Source: Egbenema bharatensis (GTDB lineage: Bacteria > Cyanobacteriota > Cyanobacteriia > Elainellales > Elainellaceae). Taken from it: 64,000 bases of DNA. Location: contig NZ_CP182236.1 of NCBI RefSeq assembly GCF_048077055.1, forward strand, positions 4,464,001-4,528,000, written 5' to 3'. Below the pieces are notes generated by a model that saw only the letters and a program-made list of their open reading frames with translations, was not told where the DNA came from and searched no databases. Made by a program: the position numbers and the translations under genes. Positions 8,437 to 17,900 of the stretch are shown here, piece by piece; positions within the stretch are counted from its first letter, which is position 1; each line of letters begins with the position of its first letter.

Positions 8437-9534
8437 TCAGTTCTCAGCACTGTTCTCAACAGAGTTCTCAACAGAGTTCTCAGCACTGTTGTACAAAATC
8501 TGGATGATCCGGGAACCCGGTTCACTCAGCGCATCACGGGCGATCGTCGCCACTTCCCCCGCCACACTTACCGTATATTCAGCCACCACATCACCAAAAG
8601 AATTGCGCTGGATGGCCACCGTTTGTCCGGGAGTCACTTTATCTCGCAGGTCAACTAGCATTTCCAGGTAGCCGCCCGTTGCCGAACGTATTGTCTCGAA
8701 GGAGTCACCGAAGAAAGTTCCCGCTTCCCTGGAGGTGCGATCGATCGAGCCGTCAATCACCCTGTAATGCTTCAGCACATTCATGCTGCCCTCCACCGCC
8801 ATCGCAATCTTGCGCGGATCAAAAATTCGCGGTTCACCAATTTCGATCGTCATTACCGGAATTCCCGCTGCTACAAACGCCATTTCCAGGGAGCCGCTTT
8901 CCCCTGGATCGTTTTTGATTTGCTCCACCGGAAACAATTCAGCCATCTGGCGAATCTCTGGCTGTCGCAAGTCGGCAAAGATGAACATCGTGAAATCGCC
9001 CCCCGTTGAGGCGGTGTGATAGTCGAGAGCCACATCCACGTTGGGTTTGAACAACCGATGCCAGAGCATTCCGGCATGGCGAGTCGGGGCATCATCGCCC
9101 ATTTCGTCACCGGGCCAGACGCGGTTCAGATCAACCAACGAGCCGCCTTTTTGCCCGATCGGCCATTTGCGCTGAATGTGCTCTTTGGCTGGACGGGAGA
9201 GATCGAAAACCGCCATCACCGTCCCGGCCATTTGGGTGGGATCAAGACTTGCCATCACCTGATGGGCCGCATTCACCGGGCTGAGTTCATCCCCATGTAC
9301 CCCTGCCGTCAGCACAATGCGTTTGCCGGTCTGTACTCCCTTGGCTACCACCACGGGTACATACCAGTGTTGCCCGGTTCCCATTTGCACCCCCTGGAAA
9401 AAAAAGCGGTGCTTCTGTCCGGGTTCCAGGTCGTTGATATTCAACTGGCTGATCACTGGCACCCCCTGGATCACATCGCCTGTGTAGACCGTCTGCTCTG
9501 AGGGAATCAGCATTGCATTCAGTAGTGTTGTCAT
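8437..9534 (-). CDS. AstE/aspartoacylase-family (M14-like) zinc hydrolase
   Basis: A 365-residue zinc-dependent amidohydrolase of the succinylglutamate desuccinylase/aspartoacylase family. Probable zinc ligands are H80 and E83 (GVHGDE) and H173 (DYHT); the catalytic glutamate is probably E231 (MTIEIGEP). The C-terminal barrel-sandwich region follows (GYLEMLVDLRDKVTPGQTV). The last residues are a low-complexity tail, NSAENSVENSVENSAEN, encoded by a 12-bp-type tandem repeat at 8440-8490, unusual for the family. The gene lies between cyanophycinase (16 bp upstream) and the NhaC-type transporter. An attractive inference is action on an arginine- or aspartate-containing product such as beta-Asp-Arg, but the substrate is not shown by the sequence. 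Confidence 0.8.
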   Translation of the reverse strand: MTTLLNAMLIPSEQTVYTGDVIQGVPVISQLNINDLEPGQKHRFFFQGVQMGTGQHWYVPVVVAKGVQTGKRIVLTAGVHGDELSPVNAAHQVMASLDPTQMAGTVMAVFDLSRPAKEHIQRKWPIGQKGGSLVDLNRVWPGDEMGDDAPTRHAGMLWHRLFKPNVDVALDYHTASTGGDFTMFIFADLRQPEIRQMAELFPVEQIKNDPGESGSLEMAFVAAGIPVMTIEIGEPRIFDPRKIAMAVEGSMNVLKHYRVIDGSIDRTSREAGTFFGDSFETIRSATGGYLEMLVDLRDKVTPGQTVAIQRNSFGDVVAEYTVSVAGEVATIARDALSEPGSRIIQILYNSAENSVENSVENSAEN

Positions 9535-9550
9535 AATGACTGATTTCCCC

Positions 9551-10354
9551 TCATAACAGCGGCAGATGCGTCTTTAAGTTAAACCGATAGCCGTGGGGCA
9601 AAATGTGCAGCTTCACCCCGCAAAGGGCGATCGGTTCATCTTTGAGCAAACCCTCCAGGTTGTTGTGGGTTGTGGTCGTTTCATCCACCACCGTAATTGC
9701 TCCCTGCCCCACCACTTCAAATTCATCGCCCTTCACAATAATGCCTGTGTCTTCATCAATGCCCAGTCCTATTACCGCAGGTTGCAACACCAACGCGGCT
9801 AACAGGCGACCCAGGCGACCCCGTTGGGCAAAGTGCTGGTCGATCACAATTCCCGGTAAAAAGCCCATGCCCGGCCCCATGCTAACGGCATCCACACTGG
9901 GGTTAGAAACCGATGCCCCCCCGACAATCATTTGATCCGGCATCATGGCTGCTCCGGCACTGGTGCCCCCAATCGCGGCTCCCCGATCGTGCCGCTGGTG
10001 AATCACTTTATCGAGGGTGGTTCCTTGAATAAATTCCACAATCCGCGACTGATCCCCCCCCGTGAAGAAAATGCCCGTTGCTTCTTCCACAATGCGAAGC
10101 GAACTTTCCCGTTCCGAGTGGTCACGGTGTTCCGTATGTACCGCTTCTACTGACTCCGCCCCCAATCGCCCAAACACATTGATGTAGGTTTCTCCCACCT
10201 CCACGGGGTAGCCTGTCGCGGCAGTCATCACAGCAATTTTGGCATTCACCCCGCCCGCAGCCCGGACGAATTCCCGCAGGACAATACAATCGCCTTCCTT
10301 GTCTTCAGCTCCGCCAATAATGACCAAAGGCCCCCGTGTTGATTCTGTACCCAT
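9551..10354 (-). CDS. cphB: cyanophycinase
   Basis: Serine exopeptidase of family S51 that cleaves cyanophycin (poly-Asp with Arg side chains) to beta-Asp-Arg dipeptides in the cytosol. 267 residues, the usual CphB length. The catalytic serine is S132 in GGTSAGAAMM, the same position as in characterised cyanobacterial CphB. Further family signatures are GGAEDKEGDC near the N-terminus, FFTGGDQSRI, IDQHFAQRGRLGRL and GIDEDTGIIV. It is co-directional with arginine deiminase upstream (26-bp gap) and the M14 hydrolase downstream (16-bp gap). This places cyanophycin mobilisation and arginine use in one transcription unit. No cyanophycin synthetase gene is in this window. Confidence 0.92.
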   Translation of the reverse strand: MGTESTRGPLVIIGGAEDKEGDCIVLREFVRAAGGVNAKIAVMTAATGYPVEVGETYINVFGRLGAESVEAVHTEHRDHSERESSLRIVEEATGIFFTGGDQSRIVEFIQGTTLDKVIHQRHDRGAAIGGTSAGAAMMPDQMIVGGASVSNPSVDAVSMGPGMGFLPGIVIDQHFAQRGRLGRLLAALVLQPAVIGLGIDEDTGIIVKGDEFEVVGQGAITVVDETTTTHNNLEGLLKDEPIALCGVKLHILPHGYRFNLKTHLPLL

Positions 10355-10380
10355 TGTGATTTCTCCTTGTTTTTTCCTGG

Positions 10381-11661
10381 TTAAAAGTCCACCGCATCTC
10401 GAATAATCGGGCAGGTCATGCAGTGTCCACCTCCCCGTCCCCGTCCCAGTTCCGCCCCAACGATCGTCACCACTTCGACTCCTTCTTTCCGCAGGGCTGT
10501 ATTGGTTAACGTATTGCGATCGTAGGCCACCACTACACCGGGTTCCAGGCAGACAAAGTTATTGCCGCTGTCCCACTGCTGCCGCTGGCGAGCGTAGACA
10601 TTGCCCTGGGTTTCCACCACCCGCAGCTTTTTCAGGTTGAGGGCCGCAGCCACCACCTCCACAAAGGATTCTGTCTCTTTAACCAGTTCATAGCCAGGGG
10701 CTTTATCGCTGGGATACAAAGAGAAGGGTGTCACCTGATCCATGATTTCTGGAAACAGACTGACCAGATCTCGATCGCAGAAGGTAAACACCGTATCCAG
10801 GTGCATGGCCGCCCGGAGTTTGGGCATAGCTGCAACAATCACCCGTTCCGCTCCCCCCTTAGCAAACAAAGCTGCTGCCAGTTGGGTAATGGCCTGACGA
10901 GAGGTGCGTTCGCTCATGCCAATCAGCACGGCTCCATTGCCGATCGGCATCACATCCCCACCTTCCAGGGTGGCAGACCCATGATTCACCGTTGGATCGC
11001 CCCACCAGACTTCAAAGTTTGCCTGGGCAAAGTCGGGATGGAATTTGTAGATAGCGGTGGTCAGAACCGTTTCTTCGTGACGAGCTGGCCAGTAGAGCGG
11101 ATTCAGCGTCACACCACCATAAATCCAGCAGGTGGTATCGCGGGTATAAAGCGTGTTGGGCAGGGGTGGCAGCAGGTATCCGGTAATGCCGCTGGACTCC
11201 TGGGCCATTCTCAGCCATGCGCTACCAAAATCCTCCGGAATGTCGTAGGCCGCCAGTCCACCAATCAAATATTCTGCCAGTTGGCGAGAACTCAGTCCAT
11301 CCAGGTAAGCGCGAACTTCGTTGACCAATCCCAAACCCACTTCATTGGGGACAATTTGCTGATCTAAAATCCATTTTTTCGCTTCCGGCACCTCCAGCGT
11401 TTCTGCCAGCATGGCATGCATTTCAACAACATCAATACCGCGATCGCGCATTTTCATGGCAAAGTCTGCGTGATCTCGCTTGGCCATCTCCACCCACAGC
11501 ACATCATCAAATAGCAGATCATCACAGTTGGAGGGGGTCAAACGAGAATGGGCCAGACCAGGGGAACAAACCATGACTTTTCGCAGTTTGCCCACTTCGG
11601 AATGGACACCGTAGGAAACAGTCGCTTGATTTGTAGCAGCAGGATTAGTTGCAACAGTCAT
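10381..11661 (-). CDS. arginine deiminase-type amidinohydrolase
   Basis: A 426-residue guanidino-modifying enzyme of the arginine deiminase family. It would hydrolyse arginine to citrulline and ammonia. It shows the N-terminal SEVGKLRKVMVCSPG strand, NTLYTRDTTCWIYGGV (Asp/substrate region), LEGGDVMPIG, MHLDTVFTFCDRD (catalytic His/Asp region) and the C-terminal catalytic cysteine C414 in GRGGGHCMTCP. It is the first gene of the four-gene run with cyanophycinase. Many cyanobacteria instead use AgrE/ArgZ-type arginine dihydrolase, so a stand-alone ADI-type enzyme here is notable. Citrulline disposal genes (OTC, carbamate kinase) are not in the window, and a dihydrolase activity cannot be ruled out. 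Confidence 0.85.
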   Translation of the reverse strand: MTVATNPAATNQATVSYGVHSEVGKLRKVMVCSPGLAHSRLTPSNCDDLLFDDVLWVEMAKRDHADFAMKMRDRGIDVVEMHAMLAETLEVPEAKKWILDQQIVPNEVGLGLVNEVRAYLDGLSSRQLAEYLIGGLAAYDIPEDFGSAWLRMAQESSGITGYLLPPLPNTLYTRDTTCWIYGGVTLNPLYWPARHEETVLTTAIYKFHPDFAQANFEVWWGDPTVNHGSATLEGGDVMPIGNGAVLIGMSERTSRQAITQLAAALFAKGGAERVIVAAMPKLRAAMHLDTVFTFCDRDLVSLFPEIMDQVTPFSLYPSDKAPGYELVKETESFVEVVAAALNLKKLRVVETQGNVYARQRQQWDSGNNFVCLEPGVVVAYDRNTLTNTALRKEGVEVVTIVGAELGRGRGGGHCMTCPIIRDAVDF

Positions 11662-11789
11662 ACATGGCTCCGTTTATTGATTTCAGTCCAGTAACGTCAG
11701 TACAGCAATGTCAGTACAAGGAAAAATTTCAGGAGTATCCCACTTGGGGCAATTGATTAACTGGCAAAATTGGATGCGATCAAAGTATG

Positions 11790-11900
11790 AGTTCAGGAAT
11801 ACAAATTGAATAATTTGAAACTCTTGTGGGGTGGGCATCTTGCCCGCCCAGCCAGCAAAGTAAAATGATTGACAGGTTGTTTAATTCATAATCCTTAGTG
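11790..11900. repeat. MITE-like dispersed repeat with GGGTGGGCA hairpin core (copy 1)
   Basis: About 110 bp. The ends are imperfect inverted repeats (TTCAGGAATACAAATTGAATAA left; TTGTTTAATTCATAATCCTTAG right). The core GTGGGGTGGGCATCTTGCCC can form a stem with the following GCCC. A second full copy is at 21601-21716, and core-only copies occur near 13520, 39055, 39095, 50865 and 50940. It lies upstream of arginine deiminase and downstream of the APC transporter, so it splits these two co-directional genes. Confidence 0.7.
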
Positions 11901-11953
11901 TATTAATTTTTATCTAATCTTCATCGTTAATCGATCCGATTCTTTTTCACTCG

Positions 11954-13429
11954 CTAAATCACAATTAATCCCGTAAATAATCCGTAAATAGCTGAGAGGG
12001 CAGCAATCAGGATAATCGTGAAAAAGAACCACTCCCAGGAGCGAAAAGTGTTCAGGTTTTGCTCTCGACGGGCCAGGATAAACAAAATCGTTCCAGGCGC
12101 AAGGATTAGTCCTGACAACAGCAATTTATCCAGTCCACCCGCATAGAGCATCAGTAGGGAATAAAGGGTGGCGATCGCAGCAATGATCAACTCACGGGTG
12201 CGATTGCGAGAACGTTGAGCATTGGTGTCTCCACCCATTGCCAGCTTTAGCCCAAAGGCTGCTACCAATAAATAGGGAATCAGGGATAGGGCACTCGTTA
12301 ACTCCAGGGCCACTTCAAAGGCTTGCTGAACAAACAGCGTCACAATCAAAAAGCCCTGAACCACGATATTGGTCAACCAGAGGGATGCAGACGGCACCTT
12401 CTGAGCATTTTCCCGGTTCAGGAACGTGGGCATCAGTTGTTCCTTGGCTGCCATGTAGGGCACTTCTGCCGCAAACAGCGACCAGGCCAGGTAGGCTCCC
12501 AGGACTGAAATCAGTAACCCAATACTGATGAAGATATTTCCCCAACGACCCACCACCAGTTCCAGCGCACCAGCCATTGAGGGATTTCGCAATTCCGCAA
12601 TTTCTGCACGCGGCAAAATGGCATAGGGTAGGACAGTCACCATAATCAGCAAACACAGCACACCCACGAAGCCCAGCACCGTCGCCAAACCCACATCCGA
12701 TCGCCTCTCAGCATAGCGGGAGTAAACGCTTGCCCCTTCAATGCCGATGAACACAAATACTGTCACCAGCATTGTGCTACCAACTTGCCGTACCAGCGAT
12801 TCTGCCTCATAGTCCTGCCCGCCCCAGAGATTGGCCGTAAAGACATCGAGGTTAAAACTAAACAGGAGAATCAGAATAAAGGCGATGATGGGGACAATTT
12901 TGGCGATCGTGACGATCGTATTCAAGCCTGCGGCCTGCTTAATTCCCCGCAGAATCATAAAATGAAACACCCACAGCACGATCGAAGCAACGATGACGGC
13001 TGGAACGGTGTTGCCATCCCCAAATACCGGAAAAAATTCCCCTAAAGTGGATTGAATCAGTACAAAGTAGGAAGTATTTCCGACACAGGTTCCCGTCCAG
13101 AAAGCTAATGCTGCCAGGAACCCCAAATAGTTACCAAAACCAGCTTTGGCGTAAGCAAAAATCCCTGAATCCAGATCAGGTTTGCGTTCAGCTAAGGTCT
13201 GAAATACGAATGCCAGCATGAGCATGCCGACTCCTGCAATGACCCAGGCAATTAACGCACCAACTACACCCGTCGCTCGACCAAAGGCCGCAGGTAAGGT
13301 GAAGATTCCTGCCCCCACCATTGATCCGACAACGAGGGCAATGAGGGCATTGAGTGGCAGGGTTTGCTTCCCTGTGGTTGAAACCCGATCGGATTCTATA
13401 TTTACCTTAAATTCCTGATTTGATGTCAT
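11954..13429 (-). CDS. APC-family basic amino acid transporter (arginine/ornithine antiporter-like)
   Basis: A 491-residue inner-membrane transporter with about 12-13 hydrophobic helices. The N-terminal helix LIALVVGSMVGAGIFTLPAA carries the APC unwound-helix GSxVGAGIF motif. Later signatures are FVFIGIEGASVYSRYAERR and LGAYLAWSLFAAEVPYMAA, close to the basic amino acid antiporter (ArcD-like) subgroup. It lies about 290 bp upstream of arginine deiminase, on the same strand, with a dispersed repeat in between. Given that context it probably imports arginine or exchanges it for ornithine (inference); lysine or histidine remain possible. Confidence 0.87.
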   Translation of the reverse strand: MTSNQEFKVNIESDRVSTTGKQTLPLNALIALVVGSMVGAGIFTLPAAFGRATGVVGALIAWVIAGVGMLMLAFVFQTLAERKPDLDSGIFAYAKAGFGNYLGFLAALAFWTGTCVGNTSYFVLIQSTLGEFFPVFGDGNTVPAVIVASIVLWVFHFMILRGIKQAAGLNTIVTIAKIVPIIAFILILLFSFNLDVFTANLWGGQDYEAESLVRQVGSTMLVTVFVFIGIEGASVYSRYAERRSDVGLATVLGFVGVLCLLIMVTVLPYAILPRAEIAELRNPSMAGALELVVGRWGNIFISIGLLISVLGAYLAWSLFAAEVPYMAAKEQLMPTFLNRENAQKVPSASLWLTNIVVQGFLIVTLFVQQAFEVALELTSALSLIPYLLVAAFGLKLAMGGDTNAQRSRNRTRELIIAAIATLYSLLMLYAGGLDKLLLSGLILAPGTILFILARREQNLNTFRSWEWFFFTIILIAALSAIYGLFTGLIVI

Positions 13430-13519
13430 ACGGTGTTCCCCAGCGTGACTGAGTCAAAATAAGCAGTCTGTCGTTAGGATTGTGGAGTAAATGACCTGTA
13501 CGGTGGTTTTGCTGAATGG

Positions 13520-13561
13520 ACTGGGCGGGCAAGATGCCCACCCCACAAAAGTTTCAGCTTA
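13520..13561. repeat. GGGTGGGCA hairpin repeat core, inverted copy
   Basis: The sequence GACTGGGCGGGCAAGATGCC followed by CACCCCACAAAAGTTTCAG is the reverse complement of the core of the 11790-11900 repeat. Its flanks do not obviously carry the full terminal repeats. It lies in the 160-bp gap upstream of the APC transporter (13429, minus strand). Confidence 0.6.
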
Positions 13562-13589
13562 TTGTGGAGCGATTATCTCGCCCATGGAT

Positions 13590-14018
13590 TCAATCAATTT
13601 CCAATGACTGTGTTCCAAACTCCGATGGCTCCTGATGACGATTCATTTGATCGAGCAGATTAGAGATTTGAACCGGTAAGGTAGACGGATCAAATGGTTT
13701 GGCGATCGCCCCAGCAAAGCCCATCTGGTGAAGCTGCTGACAGGTGAACCAATTGGCTCTGGAAGTAATCAGCAAAATCGGAATGGAGTGCCGAATCGAA
13801 TGTTCCTTGAGTTGCTCAACAAAAATGAGTGCATCTGCCTCCGATGTAGAAGTATCAAGCAAAATTACGTCAGGGTGCAATGTTCTACACAAATCAATTC
13901 CTTCTTGAATAGTGTAAGTTAACGTCACCCGCCATCCTCCCAATTCACTGAGACAAATATGCAAAACATCTCCAATGCTGGCTTCACACTCAATTAGTAA
14001 AATTGATTTTGTAGACAT
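13590..14018 (-). CDS. receiver-only response regulator
   Basis: A 142-residue single receiver (REC) domain with no output domain. It has the acidic pair in LLIECEASIGDV, the phosphorylatable aspartate in DVILLDTSTSEADAL, the hydroxyl residue in ILLITSR and the conserved lysine in AIAKPFDP. The N-terminal acidic pair reads E-C-E rather than the usual E/D-D-E/D, a slight deviation. It is the last gene of the signalling block that begins with the Hpt-bearing regulator at 20536, so it probably receives phosphate from the multi-PAS kinase or the Hpt domain. Output is unknown. Confidence 0.85.
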   Translation of the reverse strand: MSTKSILLIECEASIGDVLHICLSELGGWRVTLTYTIQEGIDLCRTLHPDVILLDTSTSEADALIFVEQLKEHSIRHSIPILLITSRANWFTCQQLHQMGFAGAIAKPFDPSTLPVQISNLLDQMNRHQEPSEFGTQSLEID

Positions 14019-14171
14019 GGGAGCGCCCTCTGTCTCAGAAAGGAAAATTTTATAGCTTAAGCAATTTCCTACCTTTCGGATTAGTCATTTTTGAACATAA
14101 TCTGAACAACGAACAACTGGAATCCAAAATCTCAAAGGCTTTTAAGATGAAACCAATGTCCAGGATTTGAT

Positions 14172-14396
14172 CTAATTCAACGATCGCTGAAATAGCTGTT
14201 CCAATGCCATTTCAGCTTGAAAATGCAGATCAAAGTCCAGTTGTAGTTCTTCTAATGTTTGTCTGGAAATTGCCACCATCACCTGAGCCGAAGGATAATC
14301 ATGTTCACGGAGCTTAACTAAAGCGTTTGATAGAACATTGATCACAGTTTCAACCTGCTCAATCTTGGAAGAATCATCATTAAACATGATGGTCAA
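14172..14396 (-). CDS. small hypothetical protein in signalling cluster
   Basis: A 74-residue protein, mostly helical by composition (QVETVINVLSNALVKL, EHDYPSAQVMVAISRQTLEEL). There is no signal peptide or membrane segment and no recognised domain. It lies between two receiver-only regulators on the same strand, so it may be part of the same transcript. The frame shows normal codon use for this region and an acceptable start. Function not known; it could be a connector or phosphorelay partner, but nothing in the sequence proves this. Confidence 0.5.
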   Translation of the reverse strand: MTIMFNDDSSKIEQVETVINVLSNALVKLREHDYPSAQVMVAISRQTLEELQLDFDLHFQAEMALEQLFQRSLN

Positions 14397-14584
14397 AAAT
14401 TTACTGAATTGCTTCGTGATTTAAGTTAACAAAAAGATGGAAAATTGACATAAAGGAACGACCGTTTGCAGGAAACGAATTGAATCCAATGTGCCTTGAA
14501 TCAGCATTGAAATAATTCAAGTTACCTGCCCTGTAATATAGGACAAAAAAATAAGAAACTGATATGAACCAAAGTTTGATAGCT

Positions 14585-14962
14585 CTATAGCTTCCACTGC
14601 ATGATATCTGCAACCTGGTTCCAAACCGTAAGGGGATCAAAGGGTTTGATGATTACCCCTGCCACATTTAGCGCGGCAAATCGCCTTTGATCGCTGGGTA
14701 GTGCCTTTGCAGTGAGGAGAATGATGGGAATAGTGTGGGTATATGGGTTTGACTGAAGTGCCTGATAAACCTGGAAGCCATCCATATCCGGCATTGAAAC
14801 ATCTAGCAAAATGGCATCCAACGTTTCCGCCTTAGCAATTTGCAGTCCTTCCTCCCCGGAGGCGGCTGTGATGGTCTGCCATCCTGCAAACTCCTCTAGC
14901 GACACCCGCACCACCTCCCGAATATCCACTTCATCATCGATAATCAAGATCCGTTTGGTCAT
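14585..14962 (-). CDS. receiver-only response regulator
   Basis: A 125-residue REC domain: acidic pair in ILIIDDEVDIREVV, phospho-aspartate in AILLDVSMPDMDGF, threonine and lysine in IILLTAKALP and GVIIKPFDP. It has no output domain. Its start (14962) overlaps the 3' end of the multi-PAS kinase by 29 bp, so the two are translationally coupled and this is the kinase's most likely direct partner. It resembles the other receiver-only protein at 13590-14018 in length and C-terminus. Confidence 0.9.
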   Translation of the reverse strand: MTKRILIIDDEVDIREVVRVSLEEFAGWQTITAASGEEGLQIAKAETLDAILLDVSMPDMDGFQVYQALQSNPYTHTIPIILLTAKALPSDQRRFAALNVAGVIIKPFDPLTVWNQVADIMQWKL

Positions 14963-17900
14963 TCTTCTCCTGAACTATCAACGGCAACGTAAAGTAAAAG
15001 GTGCTGCCCTCTCCTAAAGAACTCTCGACCCAAATCTGCCCCCCATGCTGCTGCACGATGCTCTTACAAATGGCTAATCCCAGCCCGGTTCCTCCCTTTT
15101 GGCGAGAATCCGATACATCTACCTGCTGGAATTGTTCAAAGATAGATTCCAGTTTGTCCGCAGGGATACCACGCCCCCGATCTTGAATGGAGAAGAGCAC
15201 ATGGGGACTAGAAGGATGCAAGTCGCTTTCAGCTACCCTCTCAGCCTTCAACCAAACTGTTTCACCAGCCGGAGAAAACTTAATGGCATTGCTCAGTAGA
15301 TTCGTCAGGGTTTGAATCACGGCATCCGGGCTGGCCCATAGAGTAACCGCAAGGGGAGTCATAGAAAGGGTAATGGTAGACTGATCGGCGATCGCCTGCA
15401 CACTGTCGATCGCTTGTTGCATCAGAGTTGACACCTGACAATGTTCTTTGACCAGTTGCACCTTGCCTAATTCCAGTTTTTCTAAGGTGAGAATGTCATC
15501 CACCAGCCGTACCAGTCGATCGCTATTGTTAATCGCAATTTTTAGCATATGTTCGGCCCGTTCGGGCCGGTTACTAAAAACCCCCGATCCTAAAATCCCT
15601 AGCGCACCTCGAATGGAGGTCAGAGGGGTACGTAGTTCATGGCTGACAACAGAAATAAATTCATCCTTCATGCGTTCTACTCTGTGGCGATCGCGCATAT
15701 CCATCACCTGTCCAATACAGTAGAGCGGTTGTTCGCGTGCATCTCTAATTAAGGCGGCACTCATCAGAACGGGAACAATGATTCCTTGTTTGGTGATGTA
15801 TCGTTTTTCAATTTGAAACGACTGAAGTTTGCCCGCCATCATTTGATTGAACCCTTTTAGATCGATCGCCAGATCGTCCGGATGGGTAATGTCTTGAAAG
15901 CTGAGGGACAACAATTCCGCTTCGGAGTACCCTAATAAATCGCAATAGCAAGAATTGGCTTTGACAAATTGTCCCGTTGTTGAAACGAGGGAAATCCCAA
16001 TGGGCGCATAATCGAAGGCACTGCGGAACAACTCCTCACTGGACTGCAGGGCCGCTTCCGTGCGTTTAAGGTCGGTAATATCGACTTCTACCCCATCCCA
16101 AACGGTGCGTCCATCCTGCAAGCGGCGAGGAACGGAGCGAATCGACGACCATTGAATGTCTCCCTGGGCTGTCCGATTTCGCATTTGGAGTTCAATGGGG
16201 GTCAGGTGCTGGAGCGACTCCTGAACCACCTGATCAGCGTGAGCCAGTTCTTCCTCAAAGCCAATGGTGCGGATTGCTTTGGGATCGGCCAGGATGGCTT
16301 CTGGTTTCAAGCCCAGCAACCGTTCCACGCCAGCACTCACGTAGGAGTAGTAGAAACCCTTTCCCGGTTCGTAAATCCGCTGATAGATAAATCCTTTGGG
16401 TAAGTTATCGCCAATGGCCCGCAGCATCGCCTCCCGTTCCTGTAACGCTTGTTCCGTTTGTTTGCGTTTGGTAATGTCTTCTACGGTGCCCACGATGCGA
16501 ATTGTCTTGCCACTTTCATCTTTAATGGGAAAAGACTGCGATCGCAGCCAGCGAATGTCTCCCTGCGGGTGGAGATAGCGATACTCTGCATCAAAATTTT
16601 TGCCTTCCTGCTCCTGCGCCAGGAGGGTTTGAACATACTCCCGATCGTCTGGATGAATTCGATCGATCCAGCGAGACATTCCCTGTTCCAGGGGCACATC
16701 TTTGATGCCGTCAATTTCAATGTAGGATGGATTGACATAGGAGTAGTAATCCGCTTCCACTTCGTAGACAAAAAAGCCTTCTCGCACGGTTTCTGCCAGT
16801 TGACGAAATCGCTCATCGCTGTCTCGCAATGCGGCTTCTGCCTGTTTCCGCTCGCTCAGCTCTGTTTGCAGTTGTTGGTAAAGATTGGCTTGATCAATGG
16901 CGATCGCCAACTGATTGCAAATGCGCTGCAAAAAATGGGCTTCTGAGTCCTGCCATTGCCGGCAATGGGAACAGGCATGAACAATCAGTAATCCCCATAT
17001 ATTTGAAATCGCATTGCCGCAGGTTTGGACGATCGGCGCAACAATTTTTGACTGCACGCCAATACTCTGCATAAACTCCAGCAAACAGTCCGCCCCATCA
17101 AGAGCCGTCACATCCAGCACAATTCGAGGTTGGCCCTGCCGATAATATTCATAGCAGTCCTCTGGGAAGTGTTCATCTGTCCAGCACATCTCCGCCGTGA
17201 TGGGATATTCGGGGGCAACCGCTTCCTGAATCACCTGTCCCGAACCATCGGCATTCAACCGACAAATTAAGACCCGATCGGCTTTCAGGGTTTGCTGGAT
17301 TTCAAGGACTGTTGTTGCCAGAATTTTTTCTAGATTGAGCGACTGCCGGATCGTTTGGGTGATAGTGGCTAGCAAACGTTCCTCTTCCGCTTGCGATCGC
17401 AGTGAGAGTTCTAGCTGTTTGCGATCGGTAATGTCTTCTGCAAATCCGGTATAGCGCACTGGCTGTCCGGCTTCATCCTGGGTCAAAGAAATTTCAGCAG
17501 AAATCCAGCGAATGACCCCATCGGGCCGGATGATCCGATATTCTCGTTGCGCAGATTGACCCTGAAACTGAGTTTGGAGCGAATTCAAGACTAGAGGGCG
17601 ATCCTCTGGATGAATGGCTGCTAACCAGGAGTCGGGGTCTTGATAGAGGCTCTCGCAGGTGCGTCCCCAAATCTTTTCGTAGGCAGGGCTAATGTAGAGA
17701 AACTGACCGGACTGAGCCGATCGCACAAAGAAAAGCTGATTGACGGTTTGAGCAATCTCTCGAAACCGTTCTTCACTTTCTCGCAGAGCCGCTTCAGACT
17801 GTTTGAGCGGGGTAAGGTTGCGCACACTGACCACTACCCCAGAGATGGTTCCATCCGTCTCCACATAGGGAGAATAGGTCACGCTGACAAATTGCCGTCC

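Noticed and set aside
14401..14640. 79-codon minus-strand frame between two signalling genes
   Set aside because: Overlaps the end of the receiver gene in another frame, has no recognisable sequence and starts inside the receiver codons.
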